This document shows, in pieces, positions 45,398 to 53,853 of a DNA stretch of 64,000 bases. The DNA comes from an uncultured Burkholderiales bacterium (GTDB lineage Bacteria > Pseudomonadota > Gammaproteobacteria > Burkholderiales > Burkholderiaceae_C): positions 62,001 to 126,000 of the forward strand of contig CAIQHG010000049.1 of NCBI GenBank assembly GCA_903871545.1. The letters run 5' to 3'. The position numbers were made by a program, and so were the translations under genes. The notes below the pieces were generated by a model. That model was not told the origin of the DNA, searched no databases, and was given only the letters and a program-made list of their open reading frames with translations. The first letter of the stretch is position 1. Each line of letters starts with the position of its first letter.

Positions 45398-46081
45398 ATG
45401 TCTGTGGAAGTTTTATTGGCAAACAGCACTTGGTACCAAGGTCTGTGCGCGCAAGAACAACAAAGGGTCAAATCAGATTTGTTTGTTAAGAAAGCACAAA
45501 GTGAGGCTTATGTGTGCAGAAGGGGTGACTCTGCAGATTATTGGATGGGGGTTATTAACGGGTTTGTCAAAATAAACAATGTGGGCTTAAACGGTAAATC
45601 CACCACATTAATTGGACTTGCCTCGGGGTCATGGTTTGGAGAGGGTTCTTTATTAAAGCAGGAAACACTTTTGTACGATGTCGTCGCACTTGGCAAATCA
45701 GAGCTCGCCCTCATGCCAAAAGAAACTTTTTTTTGGCTTTTAGATCGCAGCATTTCCTTTAACCGTTTTTTAATCTCCCAACTCAATGACCGCTTGGGTC
45801 AGTTCATAGGCGCGATGGAAAACGAGAGACTCCTTGATGTAGAGTCTCGCTTAGCCCGCTCAATTGCTACCATGTTTAAGACATGGTCGCCTCTAAAAGA
45901 GATGATTCTGAAAATTTCACAAGAAGAGGTTGGCCAACTCGCAGGACTCTCCCGACAAAGAGTCAACGCAGCTTTAAAAGTACTCGAAGAGCAGCAACTA
46001 ATCAAAATGAGCTTTGGGGAGATTCATATCCTCAATTTAGAGGGATTAAGCAAATTTCAACCTTCTAACTCCAACCCATGA
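45398..46081 (+). CDS. Crp/Fnr family transcriptional regulator
   Basis: A 227-residue regulator. The cNMP-binding-like beta-roll is about residues 20-125 and includes GSWFGEGSLL at the phosphate-binding-cassette position. A dimerisation helix follows, then a winged HTH with recognition region ISQEEVGQLAGLSRQRVNAALKVLEEQQLI. It lacks the N-terminal Cys cluster of Fnr, so direct oxygen sensing is unlikely; the ligand may be cAMP or an acyl-CoA-type effector. It overlaps the racemase gene by ATGA and is divergent from the synthetase/liv operon, which it probably controls. Confidence 0.88.
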   Translation: MSVEVLLANSTWYQGLCAQEQQRVKSDLFVKKAQSEAYVCRRGDSADYWMGVINGFVKINNVGLNGKSTTLIGLASGSWFGEGSLLKQETLLYDVVALGKSELALMPKETFFWLLDRSISFNRFLISQLNDRLGQFIGAMENERLLDVESRLARSIATMFKTWSPLKEMILKISQEEVGQLAGLSRQRVNAALKVLEEQQLIKMSFGEIHILNLEGLSKFQPSNSNP

Positions 46082-47157
46082 AAAGCTTCCCCCTAAGCGG
46101 CCTAAAGGTGCTCGATTTAACAAGACTCTTGCCAGGTCCCGTCTGCACGTGGCACCTAGCCAGCATGGGCGCAGATGTCTTAAAGATTGAGGACAAGCAA
46201 GGCGGTGACTATGCACGTCAATTCTTCCTCTCCAAAGAGGATACCGAGCATAACGAGCCAAGCGTTTTTTATAGGGCCATCAACCACAATAAAAGAAACA
46301 TTAAACTAAATTTAAAGGACAAGTTAGATAAAGAGGCATTTTTAGAGCTTATCAGGGGCGCTGATTTAGTCATCGAGAGTTTCAGACCCACCGTCATGGA
46401 CAAACTAGGCTTAGGGCATGAAGTGCTGTTATCACTCAAGCCCTCATTAGTTTACTGTGCCATTACAGGCTACGGCATGTACGGCCCTTTTAAGGATATG
46501 GCGTGTCATGACATCAACTCACTTGCTTTGACGGGCGTTTTAGACCAATTTAGGGATTTTGATGCCCGCCCCATATTGCCAAATTTACAAATTGCGGATT
46601 TACTTGGCGGCGGGGTTTGTGCCGCAATGGGGTGTCTAGCGGCCTTGTGGAGGGCCAAAAGCAGTGGGTTGGGCGGCGTAGTCGATGTCTCGATGACTGA
46701 CGGCGTATTGGCACACAATTTAACCGCTCAAGTAGCAGTTCATTCACGAGGACGTACGCTGATGCCTTTTGAGGACTTGTTAAACGGCGGTGTGCCCTGC
46801 TACAACCTATACTCCAGCGCTGACGGGGCTTGGTTTGCATTAGGGGCACTTGAGTTAAAATTTTGGCAGAATTTTTGCATCGCCGTAAACAAACCCGAGT
46901 GGAGCGATAAACACTGGAGTCTGGGCCAGGAGGTGGGGGGCAAGGACTCCCTTGAGCTTAGAGATCAGATTCAAAGGCTCATTGGATCCAAGGAGAAATC
47001 CCATTGGCTGACGCTCTTTAGGTCAGCAGACTGTTGCATGACACCCGTACTCAGTCTGGCAGAATCTATGCAACTTCCCCTTTTTAAGGAGCGCAATATG
47101 TTTACGCTTGATGAGCAGGGAAAGTCTTGGATCAAAAGTCCCATCAAATTTAGTTGA
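46078..47157 (+). CDS. Probable alpha-methylacyl-CoA racemase (CaiB/BaiF superfamily)
   Basis: A 359-residue CaiB-superfamily protein whose residues fit the racemase branch. H144 is in CHDINSLALTG, D174 in QIADLLGGGV and E259 in FALGALELKFW. Their spacings (30 and 85) equal those of the catalytic His126, Asp156 and Glu241 described for the Mycobacterium tuberculosis racemase MCR. It should interconvert (R)- and (S)-2-methylacyl-CoA by 1,1-proton transfer. It is translationally coupled to the Crp-family regulator and followed by a crotonase, in a branched-chain context where 2-methylacyl-CoAs arise. Confidence 0.82.
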   Translation: MKSFPLSGLKVLDLTRLLPGPVCTWHLASMGADVLKIEDKQGGDYARQFFLSKEDTEHNEPSVFYRAINHNKRNIKLNLKDKLDKEAFLELIRGADLVIESFRPTVMDKLGLGHEVLLSLKPSLVYCAITGYGMYGPFKDMACHDINSLALTGVLDQFRDFDARPILPNLQIADLLGGGVCAAMGCLAALWRAKSSGLGGVVDVSMTDGVLAHNLTAQVAVHSRGRTLMPFEDLLNGGVPCYNLYSSADGAWFALGALELKFWQNFCIAVNKPEWSDKHWSLGQEVGGKDSLELRDQIQRLIGSKEKSHWLTLFRSADCCMTPVLSLAESMQLPLFKERNMFTLDEQGKSWIKSPIKFS

Positions 47158-47222
47158 TAAGAATTTTCTTCATAACAAGAATCGATTTCTGATTCGTTTT
47201 ATTCAAATAAAGGTACCCTAAG

Positions 47223-47999
47223 ATGACTTACGAAAATATCCTACTAGAGCCTCATGGCAAGGTCATGCTCATACGCCTGAACCGTCCCAAAGCCCTTAAC
47301 GCTTTAAGTCCTGCCTTGACCAAAGAGCTTGGAGCAGCGCTTGATTTGCTTGAAAATGACGACAACGTCGCAGTGGTGGTGTTGACCGGCGATGAAAAGG
47401 CTTTTGCGGCCGGTGCAGATATCAAATACATGAAAGATCTGAGCTATATGGATGTCTACAAAGCCGACTTCATCACAGATACTTGGGAAAGAATTACCAG
47501 TTTTAGGAAACCTACGATTGCTGCTGTTGCGGGCTACGCCCTGGGTGGTGGCTGTGAATTAGCTATGATGTGTGACTTTATTTTGGCCGCTGAGAGTGCT
47601 AAATTTGGTCAACCCGAAATAAATTTAGGAACTATACCCGGCGCAGGCGGGACACAAAGATTGACTCGGTTTGTTGGTAAATCAAAAGCAATGGAGATGG
47701 TCTTAACGGGCAGAATGATTGATGCAACAGAGGCGGAGCGTTGCGGGCTAGTCTCAAGAGTTGTGGCCAGCGATAAACTGATCGAAGAGGCACTTGCTGC
47801 TGCTCAAAAAATAGCAGCCCTTTCCATGCCCATCGTCATGATGGCCAAAGACTCGGTTAACCGGGCGTATGAAGTTTCGCTTGCCGAGGGTATTCATTTT
47901 GAGCGTCGACTTTTTCACTCCACATTTGGAACTGAGGACCAAAAAGAGGGCATGAATGCATTTGCCGAAAAACGCAAACCTACTTTTAAAAATAAGTAG
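47223..47999 (+). CDS. Enoyl-CoA hydratase
   Basis: A 258-residue crotonase with both catalytic glutamates of true short-chain hydratases: E112 in GGGCELAMMCD and E132 in GQPEINLGTIPGAGGTQRL. The oxyanion-hole motif FAAGADIKYM is present. It adds water to 2-enoyl-CoAs, including tiglyl-CoA or methacrylyl-CoA if it serves Ile/Val breakdown. It lies 65 bp after the racemase gene with a Shine-Dalgarno-like AAAGG before the ATG, so it may be in the same operon. Confidence 0.92.
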   Translation: MTYENILLEPHGKVMLIRLNRPKALNALSPALTKELGAALDLLENDDNVAVVVLTGDEKAFAAGADIKYMKDLSYMDVYKADFITDTWERITSFRKPTIAAVAGYALGGGCELAMMCDFILAAESAKFGQPEINLGTIPGAGGTQRLTRFVGKSKAMEMVLTGRMIDATEAERCGLVSRVVASDKLIEEALAAAQKIAALSMPIVMMAKDSVNRAYEVSLAEGIHFERRLFHSTFGTEDQKEGMNAFAEKRKPTFKNK

Positions 48000-48033
48000 T
48001 TTCACACCTCCGGGGCCGTTTCTATCCCTATAT

Positions 48034-48062
48034 CTAACAACCCCTAACAACCCCTAACCACC
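48034..48062 (+). repeat. 10-bp tandem repeat CTAACAACCC
   Basis: Two perfect copies of CTAACAACCC (48034-48043 and 48044-48053), then a third partial copy CTAACCACC. The 10-base period equals that of the 21.8-kb repeat, with an unrelated unit. Confidence 0.7.
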
Positions 48063-48487
48063 TTTTAGCTCTTCATGGCCTTCACCTAAAGCCCATGCTC
48101 GGCTGATGAGAAATTGGGGGATAAATAGATCACATTGACGCACAAGTTGATGACCCAAGATAACCCTGGATGACCCAAGAAACCCCGCTGCAACTATGGC
48201 TATAAATTTCGCTAGTGATGGGAGCATTCGTGAGTTTGTCTGCTGGAATGTTGGTGGGGCATTGATGAGGTTGCATTTTATTTAATTTTCTTTGATTTTA
48301 TTCAAATTAGCTAGCACAGCCGCTCTCTAAGGGATTTCCCTAATTTGCCAATTGAGTGACGATATTATTCGTTTAAAGCTTTAAGATTTAATCTTCAACT
48401 TTAAACTTTAAACTTTAACCAAGGTTTAAATTATGATTAAATAAGCTCCTGCTCTTTATTCCACTTAAGGAGCTAATGCGAACATCG

Positions 48488-48513
48488 TAACTCAACGAGA
48501 TAACTCAACGAGA
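48488..48513 (+). repeat. Perfect 13-bp tandem duplication in the mmsB leader
   Basis: TAACTCAACGAGA occurs twice head to tail, ending 10 bp before the ATG. The last GAGAG overlaps the likely Shine-Dalgarno position, so each copy supplies a potential ribosome-binding GAGA. Confidence 0.85.
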
Positions 48514-48523
48514 GAATTTTAAA

Positions 48524-49417
48524 ATGAAAATTGGATTTATTGGTTTAGGAAATATGGGCGCACCTATGGCGCTGAATTTAATAAAAGCGGGACACGAACT
48601 TTATGTCTTTGATGTGGTTCAAAAAAACATAGATTCGGTTCTTCAGCACTCAAACCAAAAGGCTATCGCCTCAACTAGCTTAAAAGCTTTGGCTCAGTCA
48701 AAGTTGGATTTAATTGTGACCATGTTGCCAGCAGCCCAGCACGTGCGCTCCGTTTATTTTGGGTCCGAAGGTATTTTAGAAAACGTCGCGCCAAACACCT
48801 TGCTTATTGACTCCTCAACGATAGATCCCAAAACAGCACGAGAGGTAAGCCGTGCAGCATCCTCTAAGGGCAACGCGATGTTAGACGCCCCCGTCTCTGG
48901 TGGGACAGGGGGTGCGATGGCAGGTACTCTCACATTTATGGTGGGAGGAGAGGAAAGTGTTTTCAACGCAAATAAATCTTTTTTCCAGCACATGGGGAAA
49001 AATATCTTTTACTGTGGAGCAAGCGGTAACGGTCAGGTTGCAAAGGTGTCCAACAACATGTTACTTGGGATCTCTATGATTGCGACTGCAGAGGCCATGG
49101 CACTTGGAGTCGAGCTTGGAATGGATCCAAAAATTTTGGCTAATATCATCAACACATCAAGCGGCAGATGTTGGAGCTCCGACACTTACAACCCATACCC
49201 AGGTGTTTTAGAAAACGCTCCAGCCTCCAGGGGCTACAGCGGGGGGTTTGGGGCCGATCTAATGCTAAAGGATCTAGGTTTAGCCGTTGAAGCTGCAAAG
49301 GACGTTAAACAGCCAGTGATGTTAGGCGGACTAGCCAATCAAATTTATCAAACTTTTAGCAAAATGGGGCATGGCCATTTAGATTTCTCTGCAGTCATCC
49401 AGCTTTTTAAGAAATAA
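48524..49417 (+). CDS. mmsB: 3-hydroxyisobutyrate dehydrogenase
   Basis: A 297-residue beta-hydroxyacid dehydrogenase: FIGLGNMGAPMALNLIKAGHELYVFD (NAD site), APVSGGTGGAMAGTLTFMVGG (substrate site) and GNGQVAKVSNNMLLGISMIATAEAMALG, with the catalytic Lys. It oxidises 3-hydroxyisobutyrate to methylmalonate semialdehyde in valine degradation. The next gene encodes the hydrolase that supplies its substrate. The methylmalonate-semialdehyde dehydrogenase (MmsA) gene is not in the window. Confidence 0.93.
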   Translation: MKIGFIGLGNMGAPMALNLIKAGHELYVFDVVQKNIDSVLQHSNQKAIASTSLKALAQSKLDLIVTMLPAAQHVRSVYFGSEGILENVAPNTLLIDSSTIDPKTAREVSRAASSKGNAMLDAPVSGGTGGAMAGTLTFMVGGEESVFNANKSFFQHMGKNIFYCGASGNGQVAKVSNNMLLGISMIATAEAMALGVELGMDPKILANIINTSSGRCWSSDTYNPYPGVLENAPASRGYSGGFGADLMLKDLGLAVEAAKDVKQPVMLGGLANQIYQTFSKMGHGHLDFSAVIQLFKK

Positions 49418-49565
49418 TATCTTTCATTAATCAACACGTGTGGCTGTAAATACCTTGCATTCATTTTCTTAAACTTAAATTGCGCTTTAAGAAAATTTCT
49501 CAAACCCTTCACATGACAACAACCAGCTTTGCCATGCCCTTTCAGCGTACCTTAAGGATTAAACC

Positions 49566-50645
49566 GTGAGCGTCGACTCTAATGATCAAGTCTTAGTTGA
49601 AATTAGAAATGGTATTGGATATATCACTCTAAATCGACCTGCTGCGCTGAACACCATAAATCTCTCAATGGTTAGAACCATACAAAGCACAATGACTTTG
49701 TGGGAGTCAACTGCGCAGGTCAAAGCTGTCGTCATTCAAGGCAGCGCTGACAAAGCGTTTTGTGCAGGAGGAGACGTTCGACGCGTTTACGAATGTATTA
49801 AGGAGGACTCTAGCGAGTACACAGAATTCTTTAAAGAAGAGTTTGCCTTGGATGAGTACATCTACACCTACCCCAAGCCATGCATCGCGTTGATGCACGG
49901 CATTGTGATGGGAGGTGGAATGGGACTAGCCCAGGGGGCAACATTTAGACTCATTTGTGAGAATACCAAAATTGCAATGCCAGAGACGGCCATTGGATAT
50001 TTTCCGGATGTTGGGGCAAGTTACTTCCTCACCCGCAGGAGCACTTCACTTGCTGTTTATTTGGGCGTTACTGGAAAACTCCTTAGCCCTGAAGACAGTT
50101 TGTTTTGTGGACTTGCCGATTGGGTGCTGCCCTTGAATCAGTGGCAAGTATTTAAAGATAGACTGGAAGCTATCGAGTTTGAGGAATCAAGCTTGGATGG
50201 CAGCGTATTTTTAACGGAGAAAATACTCTCTATCTTAAGAGATTTGGGAGCTCGAAATGACTTCCCCAACTCAGGTTTGCAAAAGCACATGAAGTCCATT
50301 ACCGAGAATTTCTCGGCCCCTTCTTTGCAAGAGGTATACGCAGCCTTACAGGCTAATGGATCAGATCCTTGGTGCCTAGAGACGCTTGAAAATATGAAAA
50401 GGAACTCTCCCCTTGCCATGGCAAGCGCCTTGCAATTGCTTACTCAAGGAGCAACACTAAGCTTAAAACAGTGTTTTGCAGTTGAACTGGAACTCAACCA
50501 TCTTTGGAAAACAAGGGGAGAGTTTGTGGAGGGTGTGCGAGCGGCCTTAGTTGATAAAGATAAAAAGCCTTTGTGGAAATATGCTTTATCTGATATCACC
50601 ACAGACTTTTTGAGAGACACCTTCCCCCCTATTTTTGCGCATTAA
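49566..50645 (+). CDS. 3-hydroxyisobutyryl-CoA hydrolase
   Basis: A 359-residue crotonase-superfamily hydrolase (HIBCH type). [55 protein letters not shown] and a long C-terminal helical region distinguish it from 260-residue hydratases. It hydrolyses 3-hydroxyisobutyryl-CoA in valine breakdown. The GTG start has a good AAGGA site upstream. The next ORF's track start (TTG 50635) overlaps its end, but the likely start of that gene is 25 bp further on. Confidence 0.92.
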   Translation: MSVDSNDQVLVEIRNGIGYITLNRPAALNTINLSMVRTIQSTMTLWESTAQVKAVVIQGSADKAFCAGGDVRRVYECIKEDSSEYTEFFKEEFALDEYIYTYPKPCIALMHGIVMGGGMGLAQGATFRLICENTKIAMPETAIGYFPDVGASYFLTRRSTSLAVYLGVTGKLLSPEDSLFCGLADWVLPLNQWQVFKDRLEAIEFEESSLDGSVFLTEKILSILRDLGARNDFPNSGLQKHMKSITENFSAPSLQEVYAALQANGSDPWCLETLENMKRNSPLAMASALQLLTQGATLSLKQCFAVELELNHLWKTRGEFVEGVRAALVDKDKKPLWKYALSDITTDFLRDTFPPIFAH

Positions 50646-50670
50646 ACATCCAATCACAGCAGGTACTCAC

Positions 50671-51822
50671 ATGAGCTTTCATGCCTTAACACAAGAGCAA
50701 ACCATGATTCGCGATATGACTCGCGAGTTCGCTAAAAAAGAATTAATACCCCACGGTGAGAGATGGGATACTGAGGGATGGATTGATGACAGCGTAATCA
50801 CCCAAATGGGTGAATTAGGTCTATTAGGAATGACGGTTCCTGAGGAGTGGGGGGGGGCAAATGTGGACTACATGTCTTACGCACTTGCGGTTGAGGAGAT
50901 TGCTGCAGGAAGCGGCGCTGTCTCAACGCTCATGTCTGTTCACAATTCAGTGGGTTGTTCTCCCATTTTGAATTACGGTACTCAAGACCAAAAAAGACAA
51001 TATCTCACCCCACTTGCAAAAGGTGAATGGATTGGGTGTTTTTGTCTAACCGAACCGCAAGCAGGATCTGAGGCGCATAACCTTAAAACTAAAGCGGTTT
51101 TGAAAGACGGCAAATGGGTTCTCAATGGTTCTAAACAATTCATCAGTAACGGAAAAAGAGCAAAATTAGCAATCGTGTTTGCCGTAACTGATCCAGATCT
51201 TGGTAAAAAAGGGATATCTGCTTTTTTGGTGCCTACAGACACCCCTGGATTTATAGTGAACCGGGTCGAGAACAAACTGGGCATCAGGGCGTCAGACACT
51301 TGTTCAATTAGTTTTGATAACTGCACGATCTCACAAGACAATATGCTTGCTAGTAGGGGTAAGGGGCTTGCTGTTGCGTTGTCTAACCTTGAAGGGGGAA
51401 GAATAGGCATAGCCGCGCAGGCTGTTGGCATTGCAAGAGCGGCGTTTGAAGAGGCCCTTAAGTACTCCAAAGACCGGGTTCAGTTTGACGTCCCAATCAT
51501 TGAACACCAAAGCATTGCTAATTTTTTGGCAGACATGCATACGCAAATCAACGCAGCACGGCTTTTAACGCTGCACGCAGCAAGTTTGAAACAAAATGGA
51601 CAACCCTGTTTGTCTGAGGCCTCACAGGCCAAACTCTTTGCCTCTGAGGTGAGCGAATTTGTATGCTCAAAAGCAATACAGATATTTGGGGGCTACGGGT
51701 ATTTGCAGGACTACCCTGTTGAGCGCCTGTACAGAGATGCAAGAATCACCCAAATATACGAGGGCACCAGCGAGGTACAAAGGTTGGTGATAGCTCGGGC
51801 GTTAAAGAAGTTAGATTTTTAA
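50671..51822 (+). CDS. Acyl-CoA dehydrogenase, probably isobutyryl-/2-methylbutyryl-CoA dehydrogenase
   Basis: ATG 50671 ([16 protein letters not shown]) with an AGG site upstream is preferred to the TTG at 50635, giving 383 residues, the normal length. Motifs are [33 protein letters not shown] and [37 protein letters not shown], with the usual catalytic Glu in YEGTSE. Context with 3-hydroxyisobutyrate enzymes suggests isobutyryl-CoA; 2-methylbutyryl-CoA is equally possible. A run of nine Gs encodes Trp-Gly-Gly in EEWGGANVD. Confidence 0.88.
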   Translation: MSFHALTQEQTMIRDMTREFAKKELIPHGERWDTEGWIDDSVITQMGELGLLGMTVPEEWGGANVDYMSYALAVEEIAAGSGAVSTLMSVHNSVGCSPILNYGTQDQKRQYLTPLAKGEWIGCFCLTEPQAGSEAHNLKTKAVLKDGKWVLNGSKQFISNGKRAKLAIVFAVTDPDLGKKGISAFLVPTDTPGFIVNRVENKLGIRASDTCSISFDNCTISQDNMLASRGKGLAVALSNLEGGRIGIAAQAVGIARAAFEEALKYSKDRVQFDVPIIEHQSIANFLADMHTQINAARLLTLHAASLKQNGQPCLSEASQAKLFASEVSEFVCSKAIQIFGGYGYLQDYPVERLYRDARITQIYEGTSEVQRLVIARALKKLDF

Positions 51823-51846
51823 TTCATCCACATCAATTATAAAACT

Positions 51847-52611
51847 ATGCAAATCAAAGATAACCTATTTGTAGTCACTGGTGCAGCGTCTGGACTGGGC
51901 TGCGCAACCGCTCAGATGATTGTGCGCGAAGGAGGCAAAGTCCTTATGGTTGATTTAAACCAAGAGGTCGGCGATCAATTAGCCCATTCGTTAGGACAGA
52001 ATGCTAAATTCATTCGTGCAGATGTGAGTAGCGAAGACAGTGCAAAGCAGGTCTTTGCCCTCGCTCAGCAGTGGGGTCCGCTGCGGGGACTGGTTAACTG
52101 CGCAGGCATCGCTCCTGCAGTCAAAGTTCTTGGCAAAGAGGGCCCTCACCCGCTAGAAACTTTCACTAAAACAATTCAAGTCAATTTGATTGGATCATTT
52201 AACATGTGCAGGCTCGCAGCAGAGCTGATTTCAACACAAACCCCATTAGCTGACAATGAGCGCGGAGTGCTTGTCAACACCGCTTCAGTTGCAGCCTATG
52301 AGGGGCAAATTGGTCAGGCCGCCTACTCAGCCTCCAAAGGCGGCGTTGTGTCCATGACCATACCCATGGCTCGGGAGTTGGCCAAACAAGGTATTCGTGT
52401 ACTTTGTATTGCCCCAGGCATTATGGAGACTCCCATGCTGATGTCCTTTCCCCAGCACATACAAGACGCATTAGGTCAGACAGTACCTTTCCCCCAAAGA
52501 CTGGGCAAACCCCAGGAGTACGCTGACTTGGTTCGCTACATGTTTACCAATCACTACCTAAACGGTGAGGTGATACGTTTAGACGGCGCTATTCGCCTAA
52601 CCGCCAGATAA
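51847..52611 (+). CDS. HSD10-type 3-hydroxyacyl-CoA dehydrogenase (SDR)
   Basis: A 254-residue SDR resembling 3-hydroxy-2-methylbutyryl-CoA dehydrogenase (HSD17B10): TGAASGLGCATAQMIVREGGKVLMVD, NCAGIAPAVKV, NTASVAAYEGQIGQAAYSASKGGVVSMT with catalytic YSASK, and GIRVLCIAPGIMETPML. It oxidises 2-methyl-3-hydroxybutyryl-CoA in isoleucine degradation; the thiolase that takes the product is the next gene, 34 bp on. Confidence 0.9.
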   Translation: MQIKDNLFVVTGAASGLGCATAQMIVREGGKVLMVDLNQEVGDQLAHSLGQNAKFIRADVSSEDSAKQVFALAQQWGPLRGLVNCAGIAPAVKVLGKEGPHPLETFTKTIQVNLIGSFNMCRLAAELISTQTPLADNERGVLVNTASVAAYEGQIGQAAYSASKGGVVSMTIPMARELAKQGIRVLCIAPGIMETPMLMSFPQHIQDALGQTVPFPQRLGKPQEYADLVRYMFTNHYLNGEVIRLDGAIRLTAR

Positions 52612-52645
52612 ACCCTAGGCAAATCTTCATTCATTAGATAAAAAT

Positions 52646-53839
52646 ATGTCACAAGATCATGTGGTTATTGTCAGCGCCGCTAGAACGCCGATGGGAAGTT
52701 TTCAGGGCGCATTCTCCGATCTTAGTGCAGCCAATTTAGGGGCCCATGCAATCAAAGCAGTTGTCCAACGCAGCGGGGTCGATCAAGCTTTGATTGAGGA
52801 AGTCCTCATGGGTTGTGTGCTGCAAGCGGGCCAAGGCCAAGCCCCTGCAAGACAAGCCGCCCTTCAAGCTCATTTAGGCCAAAGCGTTTCTTGCACCACG
52901 ATCAACAAAGTGTGTGGCTCAGCCATGAAGTCCATTATGATCGGGCACGATTCAATCTTAGCGGGATCCTATGACTGCGCGGTTGTCGGGGGTATGGAGT
53001 CCATGACCAAGGCGCCCTACTTACTGCCAAAAGCCAGAGGGGGCTACCGCCTTGGGCACGGCCAACTCATTGATCATATGTTTATGGACGGCTTGGAGGA
53101 CGCCTATTCTCCCGAAAACAAAGGGAAATTAATGGGTACGTTTGCAGAGCAGTGCGCACAAAGCTACACATTCTCTCGCCAAGAACAAGATGCATACGCG
53201 GTGCTCTCTACCACAAGGGCTCAAGAGGCAAGTAATAGAGGCGACTTTAGTTGGGAGATATCGCCGCTGACCCTGCAAACTCGCAGGGGCGAGATAACTG
53301 TTGACAAAGACGAGGGGCCTTTTTCCGTTAATATTGAGAAGATTCCAAGTCTTAAACCAGCCTTTAAAAAGGATGGTACCGTAACGGCCGCTAATTCGTC
53401 CTCCATATCAGACGGAGCTGCGGCGCTGCTTTTGATGAGGGCTTCTAAAGCGCATCAGCTAGGCCTCAAACCACTGGCAAAAATTACGGGGCACATTAAC
53501 CACTCTGGTGCCCCTGAGCTTTTCCCAACTGCGCCAATAGGAGCTGTCCAAAAACTAATGACAAAAATAGGATGGCAAACTGAGAACGTTGACCTCTTTG
53601 AGATCAATGAAGCTTTCGCAGTTGTAGCGATGGCTGCAATCAGAGACTTAAGGCTAGACCCAGGCAAGGTGAACATTCACGGGGGAGCCTGCGCGTTAGG
53701 CCATCCAATTGGAGCGTCTGGAGCGAGAATAGTAGTGACTTTGCTGGGCGCACTTAAGAAGCTTGGTCTAAGCCGCGGTGTTGCTACTTTGTGTATCGGT
53801 GGCGGTGAAGCGACCGCCCTAGCAGTAGAGATGCTTTGA
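52646..53839 (+). CDS. Acetyl-CoA C-acyltransferase (thiolase)
   Basis: A 397-residue thiolase with all catalytic loops: TTINKVCGSAMKSIMIG (acylated Cys), ALFEINEAFAVV-type LFEINEAFAVVAMA, GGACALGHPIGASGARI (His) and CIGGGEATALAVE (usually CxGGG). It cleaves 2-methylacetoacetyl-CoA to acetyl-CoA and propionyl-CoA in the isoleucine route, or acetoacetyl-CoA in a general role. It is the last gene of the Val/Ile block and converges with the patatin gene 14 bp away. Confidence 0.93.
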   Translation: MSQDHVVIVSAARTPMGSFQGAFSDLSAANLGAHAIKAVVQRSGVDQALIEEVLMGCVLQAGQGQAPARQAALQAHLGQSVSCTTINKVCGSAMKSIMIGHDSILAGSYDCAVVGGMESMTKAPYLLPKARGGYRLGHGQLIDHMFMDGLEDAYSPENKGKLMGTFAEQCAQSYTFSRQEQDAYAVLSTTRAQEASNRGDFSWEISPLTLQTRRGEITVDKDEGPFSVNIEKIPSLKPAFKKDGTVTAANSSSISDGAAALLLMRASKAHQLGLKPLAKITGHINHSGAPELFPTAPIGAVQKLMTKIGWQTENVDLFEINEAFAVVAMAAIRDLRLDPGKVNIHGGACALGHPIGASGARIVVTLLGALKKLGLSRGVATLCIGGGEATALAVEML

Positions 53840-53853
53840 TAGGGAGAGAGAGT

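Larger units (their letters stand above)
48000..48523. other. 524-bp intergenic region rich in short direct repeats
   Basis: No convincing ORF. It contains 10-bp repeats (48034-48062), a duplicated GATGACCCAAGA, three CTTTAAA-type units near 48398-48418 and a 13-bp tandem duplication just before the next gene. It separates the crotonase from the valine block and must contain the promoter for the latter. Confidence 0.6.

Noticed and set aside
50635-50670. TTG start of the acyl-CoA dehydrogenase ORF inside the hydrolase gene
   Set aside because: ATG 50671 has a ribosome site and begins the conserved N-terminus; the extra 12 residues are probably not translated.
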